Shown here: piece by piece, positions 31,972 to 39,150 of the stretch | Layout of the letters: each line of letters begins with the position of its first letter | How positions within the stretch are numbered: position 1 is the stretch's first letter | Origin: a bacterium | Lineage (GTDB): Bacteria; Patescibacteriota; Minisyncoccia; UBA6257; GWB1-50-10 | Direction of reading: 5' to 3' | Assembly (NCBI GenBank): GCA_021814835.1 | Contig: JAKAHO010000001.1 | Coordinates: 2,225 to 59,615 of the forward strand | Length of the DNA: 57,391 nt | Notes under the pieces: generated by a model | The model's input: the letters and a program-made list of their open reading frames with translations, nothing else | Told to the model about the DNA's origin: nothing | The model's database searches: none | Position numbers and translations under genes: made by a program

Positions 31972-32430
31972 ATGGAACCATTTAAACTCAAAACTTCGGC
32001 ATTCAGGGAAGGGGAGAAGATTCCCGCAAAGTATACCTGCGATGGAGACGACGTAAATCCGCTCCTCGAAATCAGGAATGTACCCGCGCACACCTTGAGC
32101 TTGGCGCTCATAATGGACGACCCCGACGCTTCTCGCGGGACGCCATGGGACCACTGGCTTATGTGGAACATCGACCCCGCTACGCAATATATTTCTGAAG
32201 ACAATATCCCGAACGATGCCGTGCAGGGGATGAATAGCGGTGGCAAGCCGAAATACGCGGGCCCCTGCCCACCCAAGGGTAAACCCGCGCACCACTATGT
32301 GTTCACGCTCTATGCGCTGGACGCAAAACTGACGTTGCCCGCAGGTTCAACAAAAGAGGAACTTCTCCGCGCGATGGAAACGCATATTCTCGCGCACACA
32401 AGTATCGTCGGACTCTACAACCGCGAGTAG
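31972..32430 (+). CDS. YbhB/YbcL-family phosphatidylethanolamine-binding protein (Raf kinase inhibitor-like)
   Basis: 152 residues of the PEBP fold: FREGEKIPAKYTCDGDDVNPLLEI, then LIMDDPDASRGTPWDHWLMWNI (anion-binding pocket D-P-D and H) and YAGPCPPKGKPAHHYVFTLYALD. Bacterial members have no settled role. ATG 31972 starts exactly at the domain; in-frame ATG 31888 would add 28 residues with a weak hydrophobic stretch and cannot be excluded. The first start-codon element begins 14 bases after the stop. Confidence 0.9.
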   Translation: MEPFKLKTSAFREGEKIPAKYTCDGDDVNPLLEIRNVPAHTLSLALIMDDPDASRGTPWDHWLMWNIDPATQYISEDNIPNDAVQGMNSGGKPKYAGPCPPKGKPAHHYVFTLYALDAKLTLPAGSTKEELLRAMETHILAHTSIVGLYNRE

Positions 32431-32444
32431 TCGCCTCAAACGGG

Positions 32445-32623
32445 ATGAAACCCGTTAGAGATTAACCAGTGATGTTTTACACGTACGTATTGCAAAACAA
32501 AAATAAACGTCTCTACACAGGGAAACGCTTTAACAATGGCAAGAGAAAAATTTTTAAAGTCGGGACTAGGCAAACGCTATATCAACAATAGATTAAAGCG
32601 TTTCCTATCTCTAACGGGATGAA
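32445..32623 (+). mobile_element. start-codon element A, with GIY-YIG relic
   Basis: Bounded by direct ATGAA copies (32445-32449 and 32619-32623). Terminal inverted repeats CCCGTTAGAGAT (32451-) and CTCTAACGGG (32609-32618). It holds the decayed GIY-YIG gene at 32472-32622 and ends exactly at the ATG of the next gene. The left ATGAA is itself preceded by CTCAAACGGG, resembling another right end. Confidence 0.75.
32472..32622 (+). pseudogene. GIY-YIG endonuclease relic, internally deleted and frameshifted
   Basis: Frame 1 from ATG 32472 reads MFYTYVLQNKNKRLYTG, the GIY-YIG N-terminus (Y-x-YVL...LYTG matching GIY...YIG). After a deletion the frame shifts; from about 32539 the other frame reads AREKFLKSGLGKRYINNRL, then KRFLSLTG and TGA, the usual C-terminus of small GIY-YIG proteins. 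About 40-45 central residues, with the catalytic Arg and Glu, are gone. The last codons (CTA ACG GGA TGA) are the right terminal repeat, and the TGA overlaps the ATG of the next gene. This links the inverted repeats to a GIY-YIG nuclease. Both ends are confidently recognised; it is non-functional. Confidence 0.8.
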
Positions 32624-32933
32624 ACCGCCGAAAAACGATTCGCGATATTCCTGGACGAGTCACGTCTTCGGAAAAATGTTGCACTACGGAATAGGCGAGG
32701 GGCGCATCCGCCGTATTATCCGCGCGCCCGCACGCGTTGAAGAGGGTGTTGCGGAAAATACCATTGCGGCAATGCAGCCGACAGGCGTAAGGGGCCAGCA
32801 CGAGATGTGGGTGATGTATAAGCTTGAAGGCGGAAAAATTAAAGTCATTACCGCATGGCGCTATCCCGGCAAGAGCTCCGCCCGCGATCCCATACCAAAA
32901 GAAATTCTCGCAGAGGTCCACCAACTTATTTAA
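32619..32933 (+). CDS. conserved protein of unknown function, possibly DUF4258-like
   Basis: 104 residues: RYSWTSHVFGKMLHYGIGEGRIRRIIRAP, then ENTIAAMQPTG, HEMWVMYKLEGGKIKVITAWRYPG. The pattern of a His-containing helix, an arginine-rich helix and a beta-hairpin resembles DUF4258/toxin-like small folds, but the match is loose. Its ATG is formed by the right end of element A, with no Shine-Dalgarno site; translation may depend on reinitiation. Confidence 0.65.
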   Translation: MKPPKNDSRYSWTSHVFGKMLHYGIGEGRIRRIIRAPARVEEGVAENTIAAMQPTGVRGQHEMWVMYKLEGGKIKVITAWRYPGKSSARDPIPKEILAEVHQLI

Positions 32934-32957
32934 GTTTACTTAATTCGCTATTTTCAG

Positions 32958-32963
32958 TAGAAT
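32958..32963 (+). promoter_or_regulatory. -10 box TAGAAT, apparent original ychF promoter
   Basis: TAGAAT ends 12 bases before the left ATGAA of element B (32976). Before the insertion this would have been a near-leaderless start for ychF; the real ychF ATG is now 118 bases away. Confidence 0.45.
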
Positions 32964-32975
32964 TCAATTCGTTAT

Positions 32976-33077
32976 ATGAATCCCGTTAGAAGTGCGGGCG
33001 GGACGAATATGCACAGCCATACATTTCAAAACATGCAAATTATGCCGTCGAAAAATACATTAACCATATACTTCTAA
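32976..33077 (+). CDS. 33-codon upstream ORF created by element B
   Basis: From the left ATGAA copy an open frame (MNPVRSAGGTNMHSHTFQ...) runs 33 codons and stops at TAA inside the right repeat, 4 bases (CGGG) before the ychF ATG. No similarity to known proteins. Possibly translated only as a leader that lets ribosomes reinitiate on ychF. Confidence 0.35.
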   Translation: MNPVRSAGGTNMHSHTFQNMQIMPSKNTLTIYF

Positions 33078-33086
33078 CGGGATGAA
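32976..33086 (+). mobile_element. start-codon element B, at ychF
   Basis: 111 bp bounded by ATGAA at 32976-32980 and 33082-33086. Arms TCCCGTTAGAAGT and ACTTCTAACGGG are perfectly complementary over 12 bp, although they differ from the other copies at one base (AGAAG versus AGAG), a compensated change. Confidence 0.75.
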
Positions 33087-34077
33087 ACTATCCATCGGCA
33101 TTGTCGGCCTCCCGAACGTAGGGAAATCAACGCTCTTTAAGCTCCTCACGAAGCAGGAGATTTTGATTGCAAACTATCCGTTCGCGACCATCGACCCGAA
33201 TGTCGGCGTAGTACCCGTACCCGACGAACGCCTCGCAAAACTCGCAAAACTTTCCGAATCAAAAAAGATTATTCCCGCAGTAGTCGAATTCTACGATATC
33301 GCGGGCCTTGTGAAAGGCGCATCGGAGGGCGAGGGGCTCGGCAACAAATTCCTGGCGCACATAAGAGAGTGCAAGGCAATTGTGCACGTGCTCCGCTGTT
33401 TCCCGTTGGGAGACATTATCCACGTTGAGGGTTCAACCGACCCCCTGCGCGATTTGGATATCATTAAAACGGAACTTATTTTTAAAGACCTCGAAACGGT
33501 GACGAAACGTTTGGATAAGGCGGAAAAGGAGGCGCGATCAGGAGACAAGAAAGCGATTCAGGAGGCAGGAATACTGAAAGCGGTGAAAGAAACTTTGGAA
33601 AAAGGAAACAATACGCGTGCGCATAACAAAGAAGAAATTGTGCGCGAGTTGGGGCTTCTGACCGCGAAGGAGCAGGTATTCCTTTTGAACGGAAAACCGG
33701 AAGATGTCTCCGAAGAATTGAAAAAGAAAATCGCCGAGGAGGGCGGAGGATACGTGATTATGGATCTCGCGAATGCCGAAAACATCGACGAGCTTATCAA
33801 GAAAGCGTACGAGATTTTGAATCTTATAAGTTTTCTCACCACAGGCGAGGACGAAACGCGCGCATGGACAATAGAGAAAGGCTGGAAAGCTCCGCAGGCG
33901 GCAGGAACCATTCACACCGATTTTGAAAAGACATTTATCCGCGCTGAAGTGGTAAATTACAACGACCTTGTTGCGACAGGCGGCTGGAGCCAGGCAAAAC
34001 AGAAGGGAAAGATGCGCCTTGAAGGAAAGGATTACGTAGTGCAGGACGGCGACGTGATGGTTATCCGCCACGGATAA
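33082..34077 (+). CDS. ychF: YchF/OLA1-family ATPase, ribosome-associated
   Basis: 331 residues (typical 360-365). G1 motif GIVGLPNVGKSTLFKLLTK, switch region NYPFATIDPNVGVVPVPDERL, G3 VEFYDIAGLVKGASEGEGLGN, and a C-terminal TGS domain (RAWTIEKGWKAPQAAGTIHTDFEK). YchF binds ATP and acts on ribosomes and stress responses (family knowledge). Its start codon is the right end of element B. Confidence 0.95.
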   Translation: MKLSIGIVGLPNVGKSTLFKLLTKQEILIANYPFATIDPNVGVVPVPDERLAKLAKLSESKKIIPAVVEFYDIAGLVKGASEGEGLGNKFLAHIRECKAIVHVLRCFPLGDIIHVEGSTDPLRDLDIIKTELIFKDLETVTKRLDKAEKEARSGDKKAIQEAGILKAVKETLEKGNNTRAHNKEEIVRELGLLTAKEQVFLLNGKPEDVSEELKKKIAEEGGGYVIMDLANAENIDELIKKAYEILNLISFLTTGEDETRAWTIEKGWKAPQAAGTIHTDFEKTFIRAEVVNYNDLVATGGWSQAKQKGKMRLEGKDYVVQDGDVMVIRHG

Positions 34078-34125
34078 GTTACAATAAAAATATACGGCGT
34101 CCGCAAGCAGTTACGGCGTTTTTAT

Positions 34126-34911
34126 ATGGCCCACTACGAACTTCGCCTCGAATATTTTCAGGGACCGATGGACAAACTCCTCGAGCTTATCGAGGAGAAA
34201 AAACTCGAGGTCTCGCGGCTCAGCTTGGCGGAAGTAACCGACAGTTTTCTTAATTACTTAGACCAATTTAAGGTTGCGCTTGAGGCGGAGCAGGGCGAAG
34301 ACTCGCCGCTGTTTAACGCGCCCCCGGAACTCCTCGCGGACTTTTTAGTGGTTGCCTCGCGTCTCTTGCTCATCAAATCAAAGTCACTGCTCCCGTCGCT
34401 CGCGCTCTCAACGGAAGAAGAATCGGAAATACACGACCTTGAGCACCGCCTGAAGCTCTATCAGGAACTGAAAAAAACGCAGGAGCACGTCCGTACGTTC
34501 TGGGGAGAAACGCCGAAAATGTATGCGCGTGAATTTATGTCCGCGCACGAACCGCTCTTCTATCCGCCCTCAAACGCGACTCCCGCAACACTGCACGACG
34601 TCGCAATGAAAATGGCGGGAGATTTGGCACAGCTTTTCAAGCCGAAAGCTACCGTCAAAAACCAGATAGTAAACCTGCGCGCAAAGATTCAGGAAATTGC
34701 CGACCGTATTATTTCCTCTCCCACCACGTTCTCAAACCTTCACGGCGGAAAGGGAACGAGGAGCGACATTGTGGTGCTCTTCCTTGCGGTGCTCCACCTC
34801 ATCAAGCAACAGCTCGCGGACGTAGAGCAAACGGGTCATTTTGGAGAAATGACGATTGCGAAATCGAAGCCCGCCGAATACAATGAGAGACAAGGAAATG
34901 AATCCCGTTAG
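34126..34911 (+). CDS. scpA: segregation and condensation protein A
   Basis: 261 residues, kleisin of the SMC-ScpAB condensin complex. ELRLEYFQGPMDKLLELIEEKKLEVSRLSLAEVTDSFL is the N-terminal SMC-binding motif; EFLVVASRLLLIKSKSLLP-like helix follows (DFLVVASRLLLIKSKSLLP). The last codons GAA TCC CGT TAG lie inside the left end of element C, so the insertion supplied the present stop. Without the element the frame would continue a few codons into scpB, giving the usual scpA-scpB overlap. The gene begins 48 bp after ychF. Confidence 0.93.
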   Translation: MAHYELRLEYFQGPMDKLLELIEEKKLEVSRLSLAEVTDSFLNYLDQFKVALEAEQGEDSPLFNAPPELLADFLVVASRLLLIKSKSLLPSLALSTEEESEIHDLEHRLKLYQELKKTQEHVRTFWGETPKMYAREFMSAHEPLFYPPSNATPATLHDVAMKMAGDLAQLFKPKATVKNQIVNLRAKIQEIADRIISSPTTFSNLHGGKGTRSDIVVLFLAVLHLIKQQLADVEQTGHFGEMTIAKSKPAEYNERQGNESR

Positions 34912-35001
34912 AGTTTTACAAACATAAAATACTAACAATTCTTGATATAAATATGGCCGTGAAAAATGAAAAAAATAATTGTAAAACTCTAACGGGATGA
35001 A
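34898..35001 (+). mobile_element. start-codon element C, at scpB
   Basis: 104 bp between ATGAA at 34898-34902 and 34997-35001. The arms TCCCGTTAGAGTTTTACAA and TTGTAAAACTCTAACGGGA are perfectly complementary over 19 bp, with an AT-rich middle without a coding frame. Left end overlaps the 3' end of scpA. Confidence 0.8.
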
Positions 35002-35608
35002 CATTTTTGCGCAAATTGAAGCATTACTCTTCTACTTCGGAGAGGCAATAGACATTAAAAAAGTGGCGGAATTATTGCATATTTCTCAGGAAGAATGCGA
35101 TAAGGCCGTCGGCGAGTGGGCGACCGCGCTCGCAAATGACCCCGCACGGGGAATAACCGTACTCCGTAAGGAAAATAAGGTTCAGCTCGTCACAAAAACA
35201 GAACTCAAATCAATCGGCGAGTCGATTGTGAAAGACGAGTTCCGCGAACAATTGACGCCCGCAGCCCTTGAAACGCTCTCGCTCATTGCGTACCTCGGGC
35301 CCGTTCCGCGCGCGACCATAGACTACGTCCGCGGCGTGAACTCAAGCTTCACGCTCCGCGCGCTCGTAATGCGCGGACTTGTAGAACGATGCGACGAAAA
35401 AGGACTTTCATTTCAATACCGTGTCACCGAAATGTTTATGAAACATATGGGGCTTGCATCGCTCGCTGAGCTTCCCGAACACAATAAGTACCGTGAAATT
35501 CTACGTGAGTTTGAAGCGCAACTGCACGCGACGAACACCCCTGCAGTTCCTGCGACTCCCGCAGTTGAAGCGCCCCCGACTGAGATAAATCCCGAAGAAC
35601 CGGCATAA
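34997..35608 (+). CDS. scpB: segregation and condensation protein B
   Basis: 203 residues with tandem winged helices: IEALLFYFGEAIDIKKVAELL, LVTKTELKSIGE, TPAALETLSLIAYLGPVPRATIDYVRGVNS, VMRGLVERCDEKG. ScpB dimerises and binds ScpA in the condensin complex. A Pro/Ala tail (about 175-203) is disordered. Its ATG is the right end of element C; its stop overlaps the next ATG (TAATG). Confidence 0.93.
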   Translation: MNIFAQIEALLFYFGEAIDIKKVAELLHISQEECDKAVGEWATALANDPARGITVLRKENKVQLVTKTELKSIGESIVKDEFREQLTPAALETLSLIAYLGPVPRATIDYVRGVNSSFTLRALVMRGLVERCDEKGLSFQYRVTEMFMKHMGLASLAELPEHNKYREILREFEAQLHATNTPAVPATPAVEAPPTEINPEEPA

Positions 35609-36546
35609 TGTCATTACGCATACAAGCACTCATACTCGCATTACTTGTTGTAGGAGCAATCGGCATCACGTATGTGTACGACCGCAGAGCCACGGGATCA
35701 GAACAAAAAGCGGACATTGCAACCATCGTCTCGTCCGAAACGGGTGCGTCTCTTTCGAATACGGGCGAACAGGACCGCAGAAAATTTCCGAAGAGGAAGT
35801 GGGAGATACTCGACCCCGCTGTCGACGCCGAAGCAGTAATGATTGTGTCGCTCGACTCGCAATTTCCTTTTTTTAATTATCAGACGTATAAACAGTGGCC
35901 CATCGCCTCCATTTCTAAACTCATCACCGCAACGGTAGTGGCGGAGGATATCGGCTACTCAAAAAGAATTCCTGTAACTGCAACCGCCATCGCGACCGAA
36001 GGCCTTGCGGGAGACTTCACGAGCGGGGAAGTGTACAAGGCGGACGACCTCGTGAAAATTATGCTCCTTACCTCATCGAACGATGCGGCGACAGCATTCG
36101 AGGAGTCCGTTGGGGGGAGAGAACAGTTTGTGGCGCTTCTTAAGAAGAAGCTTGAAGCGATAGGAATGACGCAAACGACAATGGCGGACGCGAGCGGGCT
36201 TTCGGGTCAAAACCAATCGACCGCAAATGATCTTATAAAACTCTCGAAGTACCTTATGGCGCACCACCCCGAAATTATCGAGTGGACACGGCTGCAAAGT
36301 TATATGGTACAGCCCATAAACGACTCAAAAGCGCGGACCGTGTATAATATAGACGCGTTCGTAACGGAAACGCGGTTTATGGGAGGGAAGACCGGTACGT
36401 CACCCGAGGCACGCGAGAATCTGCTCGCATTCTTCTCATTCGGAGGCGAACGGCTCGCATTCATCATTCTCGGCAGCCACGACAGAAAAGGCGAGACCGA
36501 GAAATTGTTGAACTGGGTCCGCACCGCATACGTATTTAATCAATAA
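35608..36546 (+). CDS. D-alanyl-D-alanine carboxypeptidase (PBP5/DacA type)
   Basis: 312 residues, signal anchor at 5-23 (QALILALLVVGAIGITYVY), penicillin-binding fold with SxxK as SISK, SxN as SSN (MLLTSSNDAATAFEE) and KTG as GGKTGTSPEA. It trims the terminal D-Ala of peptidoglycan stems outside the membrane. No PBP5 C-terminal amphipathic domain is evident. Overlaps scpB by one base and precedes mraY by 9 bp. Confidence 0.92.
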   Translation: MSLRIQALILALLVVGAIGITYVYDRRATGSEQKADIATIVSSETGASLSNTGEQDRRKFPKRKWEILDPAVDAEAVMIVSLDSQFPFFNYQTYKQWPIASISKLITATVVAEDIGYSKRIPVTATAIATEGLAGDFTSGEVYKADDLVKIMLLTSSNDAATAFEESVGGREQFVALLKKKLEAIGMTQTTMADASGLSGQNQSTANDLIKLSKYLMAHHPEIIEWTRLQSYMVQPINDSKARTVYNIDAFVTETRFMGGKTGTSPEARENLLAFFSFGGERLAFIILGSHDRKGETEKLLNWVRTAYVFNQ

Positions 36547-36555
36547 CTAATCCAC

Positions 36556-37602
36556 ATGATTGCATTCGAAGCTATTCGCGTACTTATTCTCTTCGCGCTC
36601 GCGTTCGTGGTAGCGCTTATCGCAACGCCCTTTATGGTGCGCGTTTTAAAACTTCTGAATGTTAAGAAAACAAATATCCGCGATGAAAAAAGTGCGCCAA
36701 TTTTTTACCAATTCCACAAAAAGAAGGCGGACACGCCGACGATGGGGGGCGTCATTATCTGGGGCACGGTAATAGGCCTCGCGCTTCTCTTCTGGATTCT
36801 GCAGAGCGTCTTTAACGGCTTTGCGAACTATTTCAATTTCGTAAGCCGTTCAGAAACCTACCTTCCGCTCGCGGCGCTCTTCTTCGCGGCGGTAGTGGGC
36901 CTTATGGATGATATTTTCGGCATTATGGGGCGCGGTCCGCACGGGGGAGGGCTTAGCGTTCCGCAAAAGCTCGGTCTTTATACGCTTGTTTCCGCAGTGG
37001 GCGCATGGTGGTTCTATTTCCGCCTCAGCTGGGACGTGCTCTATATTCCGTTCTACGGCAACATTTCGATGGGGTGGTACTACATTCCGTTCTTTATGTT
37101 CATCCTTATCGCTACGGCATTTTCAACGAATGAAACCGATGGGTTGGATGGTCTTGCGGGCGGTACGCTCTTTTTCGCATTCGGCGCGCTCGCCATCATC
37201 TCGTTTGCCACACACCGCTTTGACCTCGCAGCAATGAATGCGGTCATCCTTGGCGCGCTCCTCGCATTCCTCTGGTTCAATATCTACCCTGCGCGCTTCT
37301 TTATGGGCGACACGGGGTCAATGTCCCTCGGTATTACGCTCGGCGTAATGGTGATGCTCACGAATACCGCACTCTTTTTGCCGTTCTTTGGCTCGATTCT
37401 TATCTTCGAATCCATCACGGTCATCATTCAGATGTTGAGTAAAAAGTTCCGCAAGAAAAAAGTATTCCTCTCGACGCCTATTCACCATCATTTCGAAGCG
37501 CTCGGCTGGCCCGAAAGCCAGATTACGATGCGTTTCTGGATTATCACTATCGTAACGACAACACTCGGCCTCGCGCTCTTCTTCCTCGCGCGGTTCTTCT
37601 AG
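36556..37602 (+). CDS. mraY: phospho-N-acetylmuramoyl-pentapeptide-transferase
   Basis: 348 residues, ten predicted helices. TPTMGGVIIWG, the catalytic acidic motifs LMDDIFGIMG and NETDGLDGLAGG, and HHHFEALGWPESQITMRFWI (the MraY HHH motif) are all present. It transfers phospho-MurNAc-pentapeptide to undecaprenyl phosphate to form lipid I. Part of the division/cell-wall block with ftsW/rodA and murG downstream. Confidence 0.96.
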   Translation: MIAFEAIRVLILFALAFVVALIATPFMVRVLKLLNVKKTNIRDEKSAPIFYQFHKKKADTPTMGGVIIWGTVIGLALLFWILQSVFNGFANYFNFVSRSETYLPLAALFFAAVVGLMDDIFGIMGRGPHGGGLSVPQKLGLYTLVSAVGAWWFYFRLSWDVLYIPFYGNISMGWYYIPFFMFILIATAFSTNETDGLDGLAGGTLFFAFGALAIISFATHRFDLAAMNAVILGALLAFLWFNIYPARFFMGDTGSMSLGITLGVMVMLTNTALFLPFFGSILIFESITVIIQMLSKKFRKKKVFLSTPIHHHFEALGWPESQITMRFWIITIVTTTLGLALFFLARFF

Positions 37603-37650
37603 TACTCCACAGCGCGCAATAGACTCAAATAGAGTAAAATAAGTAGTGGG

Positions 37651-39147
37651 ATGACCACGCTTATTAAGAACGGTCTTGTATATGACGGAACGGGCACTGC
37701 GCCCGTAAAAAAGGATATTTTGATACGCGGAGAACGCATTGCAAAATGCGGTACTATATCGCGTACGCACGCAGAGACCGTCATTGACGCAACGGGCGCG
37801 GTAATAACGCCCGGGTTCATTGATGTAAACGCCCACTCGGACCACTATATGTCGCTCTTCTATGAGCCGCACCAAGAAGACTTGGTGCGTCAGGGCATTA
37901 CGACCATAATCGGCGGTAATTGCGGAGTTTCGCTTGCGCCCCTTGTGGACGGCTCGCTCCGCACCATTCACGAATGGGGGAATGAAACGCATACAAACGT
38001 AAATTGGACGAGCGTGAAGCAATTCTATGCGATGCTGAAGCGCAGGGGACTCGGCATAAACTTCGGCATGCTTGCGGGGCACACGACCATCCGCGAAGCG
38101 ATTACCCGCGGGAAATTCCGCGATCTTACGGAAAGCGAAATCAGACTTTTTAAACACGTGCTTGCGCGCGCAATAAAAGACGGCGCGCTTGGGCTTTCAA
38201 CGGGGCTCGGCCATACGCACGCGGAACGCACGCCGCACCACGAGCTTGTGGAGCTCGCAAAAGTTGTTGCAGCGCATAAGGGTATATATGCAACGCACCT
38301 GCGCGATGTGCGCGACGAACTGCTCGCCTCAATTGAGGAAACAATAATGCTCGCCTCGGAAACTGGGGCAAATGTGCAGATTCTCCACCTGCAACCCCTG
38401 AAATCACACCGCGAACAGTACACGGAGGCGGCGCGAATGATTCAGAAAGAATCTGCGCGTCTTCATATCAACTTTGATGTGAATCCCTTTGATACGGCGA
38501 CGATGCTTATCTACGAACTCCTGCCGCGCTGGTTCCGCGAAGAACGGCTCGAGACAATGCATAAGAATATAAAAGTTCCGCATGCGCGTGAACGCCTCAT
38601 TGCACACTTTAAAGCAACCGCGCCGCGCGACTGTATGCTCGCGCACATACCGCACCCCTCGCTCAAATTCCTCGAAGGGCGCTCCATCCGCGAGTTCGGC
38701 ACACGAAGCGGCATTTCATATGAAGAAGCGATTCTGAAAATTATGGATATCACGAACCTACGCGCCACTGTTTCGGCAAAAATAGTGGACGCTGAGTTGC
38801 GCGACGCATATATCGCGCACCCGAATTCGTTTATCGCAACAAACAGCGCGAGCTTCAGCAAAAAAGAATTTAAATATATTCCGAGCACCGACACCTACCC
38901 CGCACTTCTGCGTATGGCGGCGGAGTCAGAAACTATCCGTACCGAACACGCAATCGAGAAGTCAACATCGCTGCCTGCGAAAAAATACGGTATCGCGAAA
39001 CGCGGTGAAATCGGCGAAGGCAATTTCGCCGACATTGTGGTGCATGAAAATTTCCGTCCCGCGCACGTGTTTGTAAACGGCACATGTGTGCTCGATGGCG
39101 GGGAACTGGTAAAACACTTGAAGGGCGCGATTATTAAACGAGCGTAA
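37651..39147 (+). CDS. N-acyl-D-amino-acid deacylase (amidohydrolase superfamily)
   Basis: 498 residues. Metal-site strand PGFIDVNAHSDHYM, the family-specific cysteine GNCGVSLAPL, GALGLSTGLGHTHAER, GIYATHLRDVRDELLASIEE and VQILHLQPLKSHR match D-aminoacylases. The C-terminal metal/active-site Asp region (IPSTDTYPAL) and the small beta domain with NFADIVV are also seen. It would release D-amino acids from N-acyl-D-amino acids or D-containing peptides. Its place between mraY and ftsW suggests peptidoglycan recycling or scavenging (inference). Confidence 0.88.
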   Translation: MTTLIKNGLVYDGTGTAPVKKDILIRGERIAKCGTISRTHAETVIDATGAVITPGFIDVNAHSDHYMSLFYEPHQEDLVRQGITTIIGGNCGVSLAPLVDGSLRTIHEWGNETHTNVNWTSVKQFYAMLKRRGLGINFGMLAGHTTIREAITRGKFRDLTESEIRLFKHVLARAIKDGALGLSTGLGHTHAERTPHHELVELAKVVAAHKGIYATHLRDVRDELLASIEETIMLASETGANVQILHLQPLKSHREQYTEAARMIQKESARLHINFDVNPFDTATMLIYELLPRWFREERLETMHKNIKVPHARERLIAHFKATAPRDCMLAHIPHPSLKFLEGRSIREFGTRSGISYEEAILKIMDITNLRATVSAKIVDAELRDAYIAHPNSFIATNSASFSKKEFKYIPSTDTYPALLRMAAESETIRTEHAIEKSTSLPAKKYGIAKRGEIGEGNFADIVVHENFRPAHVFVNGTCVLDGGELVKHLKGAIIKRA

Positions 39148-39150
39148 CCA

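Noticed and set aside
31853..32056. 68-codon frame right after the TATACT box ahead of the PEBP gene
   Set aside because: It overlaps the PEBP domain in another frame and has no recognisable features, although its ATG is well placed for leaderless translation.
32451..32618. Inverted repeats as ordinary intrinsic terminators
   Set aside because: There is no U-run after the right arm, the next base is the start codon, and direct ATGAA copies flank the repeat; element ends explain more.
37318..38157. 279-codon open frame on the - strand
   Set aside because: Antisense to the end of mraY and the start of the D-aminoacylase gene; no recognisable domain.
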